A stretch of 64,000 nt of DNA from Pseudarthrobacter sp. Fe7 (GTDB taxonomy: Bacteria; Actinomycetota; Actinomycetes; Actinomycetales; Micrococcaceae): assembly GCA_024372495.1 (NCBI GenBank), contig CP099977.1:1364001-1428000 (forward strand), written 5' to 3'. Every line of letters starts with the position of its first letter. The stretch's first letter is position 1. The position numbers and the translations under genes were made by a program. The notes below the pieces were generated by a model, which was not told the DNA's origin, ran no database searches, and saw only the letters and a list, made by a program, of their open reading frames with translations. This document shows, piece after piece, positions 1-9,818 of the stretch.

Positions 1-200
1 CACCAACCTGATGAGCACCGAGCCTGGCCGGGTTTGTGTCAGCGTGCGACGGCGACCTCACTGCCGGGCAAATTGCCGGGGCTTTGGATGCTCTCCTGGG
101 CGGAGAGGCCGGGATCTTCCAGGGTGCGCTACTCGCCGACGTCGCCAACCTGGTCCGCGACGGGTTCCTCATCCCGGCCGGAATTTCCGCCCCGGCGTGA
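1..200 (+). CDS. C-terminal end of an unidentified protein (methyltransferase-like, 5' truncated)
   Basis: The window opens inside a gene whose last codons end at a TGA at 198-200. The readable end contains the stretch ACDGDLTAGQIAGALDALLG and finishes PAGISAPA. It looks like the small C-terminal helical domain that follows some actinobacterial SAM-dependent methyltransferases encoded next to topA, but no catalytic part is visible, so the function is a guess. The frame changes at 21-25, where GAGCTGGCC reads GAGCCTGGCC. Upstream of that point the frame reads TNLMSTE and downstream LAGFVSACDG, one continuous sequence once the extra C is ignored. Confidence 0.5.
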
Positions 201-323
201 GCCCCCTCAAGCCCTCAACAGACCCCCGTCTTTTCCACATGAATGCGCACGATTCCCCAAAATATGGTGAACTAGGCGAACATGGGCTCATCTGCCCCAG
301 CAACCTTTTTCTGTAGGAGCACC

Positions 324-3051
324 GTGCCAAGCAAGGCCAAAACCGGTAAGAAACTCGTGATTGTGGAGTCTCCGGCCAAGAGCAAGACCATCGCCAAGTA
401 CCTCGGCGAGGGCTTCATCGTAGAGGCCTCCATCGGTCACATCCGCGACCTGCCGCAGCCGTCCGAACTCCCCGCCGAGCTGAAGAAGACCTCCGTCGGC
501 AAGTTCGCCGTCGACATTGACCACGACTTCAAGCCCTACTACGTGGTGTCGCCGGATAAAAAGAAAAAGGTCACTGAGCTCAAGGCGGCGCTCAAAGACG
601 CCGACGAACTCTATCTCGCAACCGATGGGGACCGCGAGGGCGAAGCCATCGCGTGGCACCTGCTGGAGGTACTCAAGCCCAAGGTCCCGGTGTACCGGAT
701 GACCTTCGGTGAAATCACCAAGGAAGCCATCCAGCGTGCCATGGGCAACCTGCGCGACGTGGACCAGGACCTGGTGGACGCCCAGGAAACCCGCCGTGTC
801 CTGGACCGCCTCTACGGCTACGAAATCTCACCGGTGCTGTGGCGCAAGGTGGCCCGCGGCCTGTCCGCCGGCCGCGTGCAGTCAGTGGTCACCCGCATGG
901 TGGTGGACCGCGAACGTGAGCGCATGGCCTTCAAGGCTGCGTCCTACTGGGACCTGACCGGCCAGTTCGGTGCCGGGTCCGGCTCGTTCAAGGCCAAGCT
1001 CGCCGCGGTCGACGGCGCCAAGGTGGCCACGGGCCGCGACTTCAACGACAACGGCGAGCTCACCTCCCGGAACGTGGCCCACCTCAACGAGGAACTGGCA
1101 ACGTCCCTGGCGGCCGGGCTGCAGACCGCTGAATTCCGCGTCCGTTCCGTGGACACCAAGCCGTACACGCGCCGCCCGGCGGCCCCGTTCACCACCTCCA
1201 CGCTGCAGCAGGAGGCAGGCCGCAAGCTGCGTTTCTCCTCCAAGAGCACCATGCAGGTTGCCCAGCGGCTGTATGAAAACGGCTACATCACCTATATGCG
1301 TACGGACTCGTCGGCCCTGAGTGACGAGGCCATCACGGCAGCCCGCCGCCAGGCCTCCGAGCTGTACGGCCCCGAATACATTCCGGGGTCGCCGCGCGTG
1401 TACTCCAACAAGGCCGCCAACGCGCAGGAAGCGCACGAGGCCATCCGTCCCGCCGGCGACTCCTTCCGCACGCCTGCCCAGGTGGCAAAGCAGCTTTCCG
1501 GGGACGAATTCCGGCTGTACGAACTCATCTGGAAGCGCACCGTGGCGTCCCAGATGGGCGATGCGAAGGGTTCGACGGCGACCATCCGCCTGGGCGCCGT
1601 GTCCACCGATGGGCGGGACGCGGAGTTCTCCGCCTCCGGCACCGTGATCACCTTCCCCGGCTTCCTTGCCGCCTACGAGGAAGGCAAGGACGAGACCCGC
1701 GGCGACGACGACTCGGACGAAGCACGCCGGCTGCCCAACGTTGCCAAGGGTGACTCCCTCACGGCCTCAGAGATCCAGGCCGTGGGCCACGAGACGTCGC
1801 CCCCGCCGCGTTACACGGAAGCGTCCCTGACCGCCGAACTGGAGAAGAAAGGTATTGGACGCCCGTCCACCTACGCGTCCACCATCTCCACCATCCAGGA
1901 CCGCGGCTATGTCCGGAAGCAGGGCTCGGCCCTGGTGCCCAGCTGGATCGCCTTCTCGGTCATCCGGCTACTGGAGCAGCACTTCTCCGACTACGTGGAC
2001 TATGAGTTCACCGCCGACATGGAAGGCGACCTGGACAAGATCGCCAACGGCCAGGAAGCCGGCGCGTCCTGGCTGCGGCACTTCTACTTCGGCGAGGATT
2101 CCGACCCCGGCCTGCTGAGCATCGTCAACAACCTGGGCGAGATCGACGCCCGGGAAATCAACTCGATCCCCATCACGGACCAGATCACCCTCCGGGTGGG
2201 CAAGTTCGGCCCGTATCTGGAAAGCTCAGCCGCCGTGGTGGACCCCAAGACGGGCGAGATCGTGGAATCGGCGCGGGCCAACGTGCCCGAGGATCTGGCT
2301 CCGGACGAGCTGACAGCTGCCAAAGCCATTGAACTGATGGAGACGGCGGCACCGGAGGAGCGCGTGCTCGGCGCGGATCCGCACACGGGACACACGGTGG
2401 TGGCCAAGAACGGCCGCTACGGCGCCTACGTCACCGAGGTCATTCCCGAAATGACCGAGGAACAGATCGCCGCCCAGCCGGTGGAGTACTACAAGAACGG
2501 CAAGCCCAAGCCGCCCAAGAAGCCGGTCAAGGCGAAGCCGCGTACAGGTTCGCTGTTCAAGTCCATGACCGTTGAGTCTGTGACGCTGGATGAGGCGCTT
2601 CAGCTCATGTCCCTGCCCCGGGCGCTGGGGGAGGACGCCGAAGGAAACCTCATCACGGTCCAGAACGGCCGGTTCGGGCCCTACCTGAAGAAGGGGACCG
2701 ACTCCCGCTCCATCGGCTCCGAAGAGGAAATCTTCACCATCACCCTGGAACAGGCCCTGGAGATCTATTCGCAGCCCAAGCAGCGCGGTGCCCGTGCCGC
2801 GGTGCCCCCGCTGGCCGAGTTCGGCCCGGACCCGGTGTCCGAGAAGAACATTGTGGTCAAGGAAGGCCGGTTCGGGCCCTACATCACCGATGGCATCACC
2901 AACATCACGGTTCCCCGGGCCACCTCCCTGGAGGAACTCACCCGGGAACAGGCCGTGGAGCCTGCTGGCTGAGAAGCGCGCGAAGGGACCGGTCAAGCGG
3001 ACCGCAACCCGCAAGGCGCCGGCCAAGAAGAAGGCAACGGCAAGGAAGTAG
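324..3051 (+). CDS. topA: DNA topoisomerase I (type IA), one frameshift near the 3' end
   Basis: Relaxes negatively supercoiled DNA through a 5'-phosphotyrosine intermediate. About 908 residues after repair. The N-terminal TOPRIM domain begins with KLVIVESPAKSKTIAKYL and includes the acidic motif DGDREGEAIAWHL near residue 102. The active-site tyrosine lies in ITYMRTDSS, Tyr at about residue 324. Repeated C-terminal elements of the form GRFGPYL/GRYGAYV follow, then a Lys/Arg-rich tail (TATRKAPAKKKATARK) typical of actinobacterial TopA. The start is GTG 324 with AGGAG at 315-319; an ATG at 282 is in frame but adds residues not expected for the family. At 2960-2964 GAGCTG reads GAGCCTG, which would stop the protein at 2972; removing one C restores the basic tail to the TAG at 3051. 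A hairpin follows the stop. Confidence 0.96.
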
Positions 3052-3054
3052 CGC

Positions 3055-3082
3055 TGTGGCCGGTGCGTTTGCACCGGCCACA
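3055..3082 (+). terminator. Hairpin after topA
   Basis: Perfect 12-bp inverted repeat TGTGGCCGGTGC / GCACCGGCCACA around a GTTT loop, starting four bases after the topA stop. There is no run of T after it, so it may stabilise or terminate only partly before the downstream SseB-like gene. Confidence 0.6.
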
Positions 3083-3103
3083 GTATCGTGATCGGCTAGG
3101 GGA

Positions 3104-3523
3104 ATGACTGAACAGCCCGCGCACACGGATCTCCAGCCGCTCAACGAACTTGAGGAGAAGCTAGCCACCGGCGGTCAGGAAGACGCCAATCCAGTGGACG
3201 TCATCCTGTCGTTCCTCAACAGCGAGGTCTATATCATCAGCTCGGACACGGTGGAGGGCATGGATTCCCAGGTGGAGCCCCTGGTCCTCGCCAATGCCGA
3301 CGGCGATCCCGTCCTGGCCGTCTTCTCCCACCCCAGCAGGGTGGACCAGCAGTACCTGGAAGCCGCTCCCAACGTTCTGGGAACACAGGGCGCTGCCATC
3401 ATCGCCAACATCGGCGATGAGCTGGGCATGGTGATCAACCCCGGAGCAGCCTACGGTTTCGAGATCAACCCCGAAGGCGTTGCGAACATCAGGCGCGACT
3501 TCAAGCGCGCCGACGAGCAATAA
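3104..3523 (+). CDS. SseB family protein
   Basis: 139-residue protein matching the SseB N-terminal-type domain: VDVILSFLNSEVYIIS, later DGDPVLAVFSHPSRVDQQYLE, GMVINPGAAYGFEINPE. Proteins of this family (named after E. coli SseB, enhanced serine sensitivity) are small soluble proteins of unclear biochemical role; in actinobacteria some copies are linked to type VII secretion, which is not seen here. It sits between topA and the Ppx/GppA gene on the same strand, seven bases before the latter, so it is probably cotranscribed with it. The start ATG is preceded by AGGGGA at 3098-3103, which is close to the start codon. Confidence 0.8.
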   Translation: MTEQPAHTDLQPLNELEEKLATGGQEDANPVDVILSFLNSEVYIISSDTVEGMDSQVEPLVLANADGDPVLAVFSHPSRVDQQYLEAAPNVLGTQGAAIIANIGDELGMVINPGAAYGFEINPEGVANIRRDFKRADEQ

Positions 3524-3530
3524 TGTCCCC

Positions 3531-4519
3531 ATGCGTCTAGGCGTCCTCGATATTGGTTCCAATACTGTCCATCTGCTCCTGGTGGATGCCCACCCGGGTG
3601 CGCAGCCGGTCCCTTTCGCGTCCCACAAACGGCCGCTGTCCCTGGTGCAGTACCTTGAACCGGACGGCAGCATCAGCGACGAGGGCCAGCACGAGCTGAC
3701 CGAGTTCGTGCTGGAGGCCTGGGAGTTCGCCGCCAGGCACAAGGCCGAGGACCTGCTGGCCTTCTGTACGTCGGCCATCCGCGAGGCCGCCAACGGCCCC
3801 GCGGTGCTGGCCCGGGTCAAGCACGAGACCACGGTAACCCTCCAGGAACTGAGCGGCAGTGAAGAGGCGTCCATGACGTTCTTCGCTGTACGCCGCTGGC
3901 ACGGGTGGGGGCCGGCCCCATCCTGAACCTGGATATCGGCGGCGGTTCCTTTGAAATGGCCTTCGGCCAGGACGAACTTCCCGAGGTGGCGACTTCCGTG
4001 CCCCTGGGGGCCAGCCGGCTCACCAGGGATTGGCTCGCGGAGGATCCGCCGACGGCCAAGAGCGTCAAGGAACTCCGGCGCTATATCCGGGCCACGCTGA
4101 AGCCAGCCGTCCGCGAATTCGACGGCCTGGGACGGGCAAACGTAGTAGCCGGGACCTCCAAGACCTTCCGTTCACTCGCCCGGATCGCCGGCGCTGCTCC
4201 CAGCGCCGAGGGCCCTTACGTTAAACGTGAATTGCACGCCTCGGACCTGGGAATCTGGACCCAGCGGATCTCGGCCATGAGTTCCGAGGACAGGCTGCAC
4301 CTTCCCGGCGTCTCGGAGGCGAGGGCCCTCCAAGTCCTTGCGGGCGCTTTGGTGGCCGAGGCTGCCCTGGAGATGTTCAAGTTCAAGAAGCTCCGCATCT
4401 GCCCGTGGGCGCTGCGCGAAGGGCTCATCCTGCGGCGCCTGGACCAACTGGTCTTTTCCGGGCCCCTTCAGCCAGCACCGCACGTGGCCGGCGCGCCACC
4501 GGTGGCAGCAGCGGTCTAG
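3531..4519 (+). CDS. Ppx/GppA family exopolyphosphatase, one frameshift
   Basis: Hydrolyses terminal phosphates of polyphosphate or pppGpp in this family; cytosolic. About 329 residues after repair. It has the actin-like ATPase fold signatures: MRLGVLDIGSNTVHLLLVD at the N-terminus and ILNLDIGGGSFEMAFG in the middle, followed by SVPLGASRLTRDW. The family is short here (no C-terminal HD domain), as in mycobacterial Ppx1-type enzymes. Frame breaks near 3907: the first frame runs to RRWHGWGPAPS and stops, the next frame continues GAGPILNLDIGGG. One G is missing from the GGGGG run at about 3904-3912. The stop at 4519 is followed by a 227-base gap before proC. Confidence 0.88.
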
Positions 4520-4746
4520 CAGTAATAAGCCGTCTAGCGGTTAAAGCGGAAGCACCGGGGCCGGCAACAGGAAAATGGGGGAAAACCTGCTGCCGTGCCA
4601 CCGGTGCCCTGGCAGGCATCCCCATGCCTGCCGCATCACTCGCACCCTCAATGAGGTAATAACTACGGTAGGACCACAAGTTGTGTGCTGCCTGCGGTGA
4701 AGATGGGAGTTGCCTGTGAATGGCTGCGAACTGTAATGATGGAGGC

Positions 4747-5582
4747 ATGAGCAACCGAATCGCCTTCCTTGGCTGTGGATCCATGAACGAAGCCATTCTT
4801 GGCGGCCTGCTGGAGGCCGGGACGGATCCCGGGGATGTGGTGGCCACGGTCCGCCGCGCTGAGCGCGCCTCGGAACTGGCCGGGCGCTACCACGGGATCA
4901 CCGCCATCGCGGGCGAGGAGGAACCCGACAACAACAGGCAGGCGGCCAAGGGGTCCGCCGTCGTCATCCTTGGCGTCAAGCCGGTGGGCATCGCTGACCT
5001 GGCCCGGGAAATCAGCCCGGCCCTTTCGCCGGGCACGGTAGTGGTCAGCGTGGCAGCGGCCGTCTCCATCGCCCAGGCTCGAGGCCGCTCTGCCCGCAGG
5101 CCAGCCGGTGATCCGGACCATGCCCAACACGCCCGCAAAGCTGGGCCGTGGCGTCGTGTCCGTCTCGCCCGGAACGCACTGCACCCCTGAACAGCTTCAG
5201 ATGGTCAAGGACATCCTGCACGGAGCCGGAACTGTTGTTGAGGTCCCCGAAGAGCAGGTGGATGCGTTGTCTGCTATCAGCGGTTCCGGCCCTGCCTACG
5301 CTTTCTACCTGGCGGAGGCCATGGCGTCGGCGGGGGAGGAGCCTGGGCCTGGACCGGGAGCTGTCCCTGCTGCTGGCGCGCGAAACAGTGGCCGGTGCAG
5401 GCCTGATGCTTGCCGAGCCCGGGGCTGACCCCGCAGCCCTGCGCAAGGCTGTCACCAGCCCCAATGGCACCACGGAAAGGGCCATCGCCACGTTCGATGA
5501 ACAGGGAATCCCGGCCATTATCGCGGCCGGCGCCCGCGCGGCAGCAAACCGGGCTGCGGAGATCACCAGGCAGCTGGGCTGA
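4747..5582 (+). CDS. proC: Pyrroline-5-carboxylate reductase, two frameshifts
   Basis: Last step of proline synthesis: NAD(P)H-dependent reduction of 1-pyrroline-5-carboxylate. About 277 residues after repair, normal for ProC. The N-terminal Rossmann motif is IAFLGCGSMNEAILGGLL. The conserved P5CR stretches VIRTMPNTPAKLGRGV and DALSAISGSGPAYAFYL are present, and the C-terminal helices carry TSPNGTTERAIATF. Two breaks, both at AGCT: 5075-5079 (CAGCTCGAG read as CAGGCTCGAG) and 5340-5344 (GAGCTGGGC read as GAGCCTGGGC). With both bases removed a single frame runs to the TGA at 5580-5582. The ATG at 4747 has GGAGG immediately before it (very short spacing), and ATG 4720 in the same frame is an alternative start. 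Confidence 0.92.
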
Positions 5583-5594
5583 CCCAGGGGAGCG

Positions 5595-6281
5595 TCAGGG
5601 CCGGGCTGCGAACCTCTCAAGCAGGTCCACGTGGCCGGAGACGATCAGCATGTCCCGCGAGGACACCTTGGTCTCGGGCCGGGCGTACGTGAAGTCCTCA
5701 CCGGGGGACTTCACACCCACAATGGTGACGCCGTACTTGGAACGGACCTTTGACTCGTCCAGCGTGAAGCCAACGGTCTCCCTCGGCGGGTACATTTTCA
5801 CGATGGCAAAGTCGTCGTCGAACTCGATGAAGTCCAACATCCGCCCGGACACCAGGTGCGCGGCGCGGACACCGGCGTCGGCCTCGGGGTAGATGACGTG
5901 GTTGGCTCCGATGCGGGTAAGGATCTTGCCGTGCGACGGGGTGATGGCCTTGACCCAGAGGTGTTCGATGCCCAGGTCCACCAGGTTCACGGTGATCAGC
6001 ACCGAGGACTCAATGGAGGTGCCCACGCCCACGACGGCGGAGCTGAACTCCTGGGCGCCCAGGCGGCGCAGTGCATCGATGTTGGTGGCGTCGGCCTCCA
6101 CCACGTGGGTCAGGAGGGGCGCCCATTTCTGCACCAGGTTCCGGTCCCGCTCAATGGCAAGCACTTCCCGGCCCTGCTTGACCAGCTGCTCCGCGGTGGA
6201 TGATCCGAAGCGGCCCAGCCCGATCACCAGCACCGGGGCGTTGTGGGCGGGGCGCCGGGGGGCGTCTGTGGAACTAGCCAA
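5595..6281 (-). CDS. trkA: TrkA family potassium uptake regulatory subunit
   Basis: Cytosolic NAD-binding gating subunit of a Trk/Ktr potassium channel. 228 residues: RCK-N Rossmann domain with PVLVIGLGRFGSSTAEQL near the N-terminus, then the variable linker and a C-terminal TrkA-C domain (GFTLDESKVRSKYGVTIVGV, then DMLIVSGHVDLLERFA). It overlaps the end of the adjoining trkH by a few bases on the same strand, so both subunits are translated from one mRNA. Convergent with proC; only 12 bases separate the two stops. Confidence 0.92.
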   Translation of the reverse strand: MASSTDAPRRPAHNAPVLVIGLGRFGSSTAEQLVKQGREVLAIERDRNLVQKWAPLLTHVVEADATNIDALRRLGAQEFSSAVVGVGTSIESSVLITVNLVDLGIEHLWVKAITPSHGKILTRIGANHVIYPEADAGVRAAHLVSGRMLDFIEFDDDFAIVKMYPPRETVGFTLDESKVRSKYGVTIVGVKSPGEDFTYARPETKVSSRDMLIVSGHVDLLERFAARP

Positions 6282-7708
6282 TGATCGGCCTCTCTTCGGG
6301 ATAGTGGTACAACTGGCTGCGCTGCCGGAGGGCCAGTGCCGCGGCGAGGGTCACGGTGCCCACGCGGCCGGCGAACATGAGTGCTGTCAGGACGTAGACA
6401 CCTTCCGGCGGGATCTCTGCGCTGAGGCCTGTACTGAGGCCGACTGTGGCAAAGGCTGAAATCGTCTCAAACAGTACCCGGTCCAGCGAAGCGCCGCTGA
6501 ACTGCAGCAGTAGGAAGGCGGATACCGAAACCAGGGTGGCCCCGGCAACGATCACCGAGATGGCCACCCTCATGGTGCCCTGCGGGATGGTCCTGCCGTA
6601 AACCTTGACGTCGGCGTCGCCGCGGGCCTCGGCGATGATGGCCAGGAACATCACGGCGATGGTGGTCACCTTGATGCCGCCGGCGGTCGAAGCGGACCCT
6701 CCGCCGGCAAACATCAGGGCGTCCGTCAGCAGCTTGGTGGTCGACTCCAGGCTGGTTCTGGTCCACCAGGTTGAATCCACCCGAGCGGGTCATCACGGAG
6801 GCGAAGAGGGAATGGGTGATCTTGTCCCCAAAACCCATATGCCCGATGGTCCGGACGTTGTCCCATTCCATCAGCGCCCAGAGGAAGGCTCCCGCCACCA
6901 GGAGGATGAGGGACACCTGGATGGTGAGCTTGGTGTGGAGGTTCCACTTTTTCCAGTTCAGGCCGTTCTGCTGCAGGACCATCACCACCGGGAACCCCAG
7001 GCTGCCCATGAAAACCCCGGCCATGAGGGGAATCAGGATCCACAGGTCCGTCTCGTAGGGCACGATGCCGTCCGAGTGAGGCGTGAAGCCGGCGTTGTTG
7101 AACGATGAAATTGAATAGAAGACACCGTGCCAGACGGACTGCCAGAACGGCTCACCCAACGTGAGGAACCGGGGGACCAGCGCGAGCGCAAGGATGCCCT
7201 CGATGACCACCGAGGTGGTGATGACTATCCGCAGCAGCGTACCTACCTCGCCAAGCCGGCCGGCGTTGTTCATGGACTCCGCCGCGATGATCTTGCCGCG
7301 CACGCCCAGCCGCTTGCTCACCATGAGCGCCAGCAATGATGCCAGCGTCAAGGTGCCCAGGCCGCCGATGAAGATGCCCACCAGGATCACCAGGCGGCCG
7401 AAGAAGGACCAGTGGACCGCCGTCGACACCACCGTGAGTCCCGTGACGCAGACCGCCGAGACCGCCGTGAACAGCGCCTGGTGTACGGGGGTGGCAGTTC
7501 CGTCGGCGGAAGAGACCGGCAGGGACAGGAGGAAAGTGAACAGCGTGCACACGGCGCCGAAGGCGGTCAGGGCCAGCCGTGCGGGCGACGTGTTGGCGAT
7601 GTCGTCAATGAAGTCGCGCAGCCGCGTGAAAATCCAGAGGCCCTCCCGTTCCTGCGCCGGGGGGTGCCAGGGGGCCGGTGTCCGGGGCCTCGACTGGCTT
7701 TGCGTCAT
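6274..7708 (-). CDS. trkH: TrkH/KtrB family potassium transporter, one frameshift
   Basis: Integral membrane pore subunit of the Trk/Ktr potassium uptake system, about 477 residues after repair with repeated pore-loop and membrane segments. Pore-like stretches include AVCVTGLTVVSTAVHWSF, SISSFNNAGFTPHSDG, MTRSGGFNLVDQNQ and GGGSASTAGGIKVTT; the last two belong to one loop but lie in different frames. The break is at 6749-6753, where coding-strand CAGCTGGAG reads CAGCCTGGAG. The start ATG at 7708 has a GAGGAAA motif eight bases upstream; the longer in-frame extension to 7819 lacks family support. Operon with trkA. Confidence 0.92.
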
Positions 7709-7812
7709 GTGTGGCTTTTCCTCGGTTGTATCGGCTTCCTTCAGTAGTAAACCACTAAAGCCTGCGTCATGGCCGGGCCGGCCGCAGCATGGGCTCGGGT
7801 AGCCTGTGATTG

Positions 7813-9024
7813 ATGACATACCTGCCCGGACTCAGCCAGCCCGCGCCACCGACGATGGTGGTGTGGAGTCCTGACATGACAGCTTACAACTTCGGTCCGG
7901 GCCACCCCATGGCGCCGGAGCGTATGGAGCTGACCGCGCGCCTGTCCCGCAGCCTTGGGCTCTTCGACCTGGACCACGTGGACCTGGCGGCGCCGGAGGT
8001 GGCGTCGGATGCTGAGCTGCAGTCAGTTCACTCCGCGGATTACGTTGCGGCAGTACGCCGGGTCAGTGCGGACCCCTCGCAGCCGGACGAATCACGCGGG
8101 CTTGGCACGGAGGATGATCCGGCGTTTGCGGGTATGCACGAGGCCTCGGCCCGCCTGGCCGGGGGCTCACTGCTGGCGGCCGGGCGCGTGCTGGATGGTT
8201 CGGCCGTGCACGCGGTGAACTTCGGCGGCGGCATGCACCACGCCGCCCGGGAGCGCGCCAGCGGATTCTGCATCTACAACGACGCCGCCCTCGCCGTGCA
8301 GAAGCTGCTGGACGGCGGGGTGCGCAAGGTGGCTTACATCGACGTCGATGCCCACCACGGGGACGGCACCCAGAACATTTTCTGGGACGATCCCCGGGTC
8401 CTCACGCTCTCGCTGCATGAGACGGGCCTGACCCTCTTTCCCGGGACTGGTTTCGCCAACGAGATCGGCGGCCCCGCGGCGGAGGGGACTGCCGTGAACG
8501 TCGCGCTGCCAGCAGGCACAGGGGATGCCGGCTGGCTGCGCGCCTTCTACGCCGTGGTCCCCCAACTGGTGGGGGCCTTCCAACCGGAGGTGATCGTGAG
8601 CCAGCACGGCTGCGATTCCCACCGCAGCGACCCCCTGACCCACCTCAACCTCAGTGTTGACGGACAGCGCGAGGCGGCGATCGCCATGGGGCACCTGGCC
8701 GAGCGCTACTGCGACAGCCGCTGGATCGCGACCGGCGGCGGAGGCTATAACGTGCTGGACGTGGTCCCGCGGGCTTGGAGCCACCTTGTGGCGATCGCCG
8801 CGGGACGGCCCGTGCCGCTGCGGACGCCCGTGCCAGGGGAGTGGCGGCAGTATGTCATGGAAAAGTTTGGCACCGAGGCGCCGGTCCTCATGGGCGATGA
8901 CGTAGAGCTGTGGTGGCGGTCCTGGGAAGTGGGCTTCGACCCCAACGACGCCGTTGACCGCACCGTCATGGCCACCCGGAAGGCAGTGTTCCCGCTGCAC
9001 GGGCTGGATCCCTGGTTCGACTAG
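7813..9024 (+). CDS. acuC: Acetoin utilization protein AcuC (histone-deacetylase fold)
   Basis: Zinc-dependent deacetylase-like protein of the arginase/deacetylase superfamily; AcuC of Bacillus deacetylates acetyl-CoA synthetase. About 403 residues. Hallmarks: YNFGPGHPMAPERMELT near the N-terminus, FGGGMHHAARERASGFCIYN, the metal-site motif YIDVDAHHGDGTQNIFW, and VSQHGCDSHRSDPLTHLNLS, then TGGGGYNV. Metal ligands (Asp, His, Asp) are intact. ATG 7813 is chosen; a TTG one codon upstream (7810) and an ATG at 7855 are in frame. Divergent from trkH with a roughly 100-base gap. Confidence 0.92.
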   Translation: MTYLPGLSQPAPPTMVVWSPDMTAYNFGPGHPMAPERMELTARLSRSLGLFDLDHVDLAAPEVASDAELQSVHSADYVAAVRRVSADPSQPDESRGLGTEDDPAFAGMHEASARLAGGSLLAAGRVLDGSAVHAVNFGGGMHHAARERASGFCIYNDAALAVQKLLDGGVRKVAYIDVDAHHGDGTQNIFWDDPRVLTLSLHETGLTLFPGTGFANEIGGPAAEGTAVNVALPAGTGDAGWLRAFYAVVPQLVGAFQPEVIVSQHGCDSHRSDPLTHLNLSVDGQREAAIAMGHLAERYCDSRWIATGGGGYNVLDVVPRAWSHLVAIAAGRPVPLRTPVPGEWRQYVMEKFGTEAPVLMGDDVELWWRSWEVGFDPNDAVDRTVMATRKAVFPLHGLDPWFD

Positions 9025-9090
9025 GGCAGGAATTCCGCACCGCCGAAATAGTTGATGCCTTTAGACGTATATGTCGCTAGGGTGGGAGGC

Positions 9091-9743
9091 ATGGTGACAG
9101 ACGACGTATTTGCCGTCATAGCGGAATCCACCCGGCGGGACATCCTGGTGGCCCTTCGGGCGGGAGATAAAGCCGTGGGGGAACTGGTGGAGGAACTGGC
9201 GGCGAGCCAGCCCACCATTTCCAAGCACCTGAAAGTCCTCCGGGAAGCCCAGGCGGTCAGCATGCGCGCGCAGGGCCAGAAGCGCTACTACGCCCTGAAC
9301 CGGGGCCCGCTGGAGGGTATCGCCAGGCGGCTGGAAACGTTCGACGTCGGCACTGGCCCCAGCACTGACGCTTCACCGGCCGGCCCAAGCGGGGCTGCCG
9401 CCGACCAGCCAGCCGCCGACCAGCCAGCCGGTGGCCACGCAGCCGCCGGCCCGGTAGCCCCGGCCCATCTGCAGGAAGGCGTCGCCGCTGCTGCCGCATC
9501 GCTGCCGCCGGCCGCCGGGACAGTTGAACCGGCGGCGTCTGCGGTGCCCCGGGGGAAGTCCCGGTGCCCCTCCTGGTGCGGGAAGGCGCCGAGCTGAGTC
9601 CCGCCGTCGTCATTCCCGGGGGCCCGGCCGCTCCGCTGAGCGACGACAGCGTTCCGCAACAAATCGGCCGCACCGTTGGCCGTGCGGCCACCAAGGCGGC
9701 CGACCTGCTGGCCAACCTGCCGAAGTTTGGCCGGAAAAAATAG
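9091..9743 (+). CDS. ArsR-type winged-helix regulator with long Ala/Pro-rich tail, one frameshift
   Basis: N-terminal ArsR/SdpR-like DNA-binding domain: DDVFAVIAESTRRDILVALR, then the recognition region ASQPTISKHLKVLREAQAV and the wing QGQKRYYALN. No obvious metal-binding cysteine pair is present, so the signal sensed is unknown. After about residue 95 the protein becomes a low-complexity Ala/Pro/Gly stretch with a repeated AADQPA unit and ends in a short helical, basic segment (IGRTVGRAATKAADLLANLP, then KFGRKK). The tail is read in two frames: one G is missing from the run at about 9550-9554; without it the first frame stops at 9597, and with it the frame runs to the TAG at 9741-9743. ATG 9091 or GTG 9094 could start; GGGAGG lies just before. 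Confidence 0.82.
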
Positions 9744-9751
9744 CCCGTGAA

Positions 9752-9817
9752 CCCAAGTAGGTAGCGCCAAGTGCCGTTTTGAACGCGCAAAACGACAGTT
9801 GGCGCTACTCAGTTGGG
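9752..9817. terminator. Long inverted repeat between convergent genes
   Basis: GTAGCGCCAA at 9761-9770 pairs with TTGGCGCTAC at 9799-9808, CGTTTTG pairs with CAAAACG around an AACGCG loop, and outer CCCAA/TTGGG extend it. It fills the space between the ArsR gene (+) and the dehydrogenase gene (-), so it can act as a bidirectional terminator. The shape suggests a dispersed intergenic palindrome rather than a simple terminator. Confidence 0.6.
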
Positions 9818-9818
9818 A

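Noticed and set aside
282..323. topA start at ATG 282
   Set aside because: The extra 14 residues are not expected, and GTG 324 has an AGGAG motif directly upstream.
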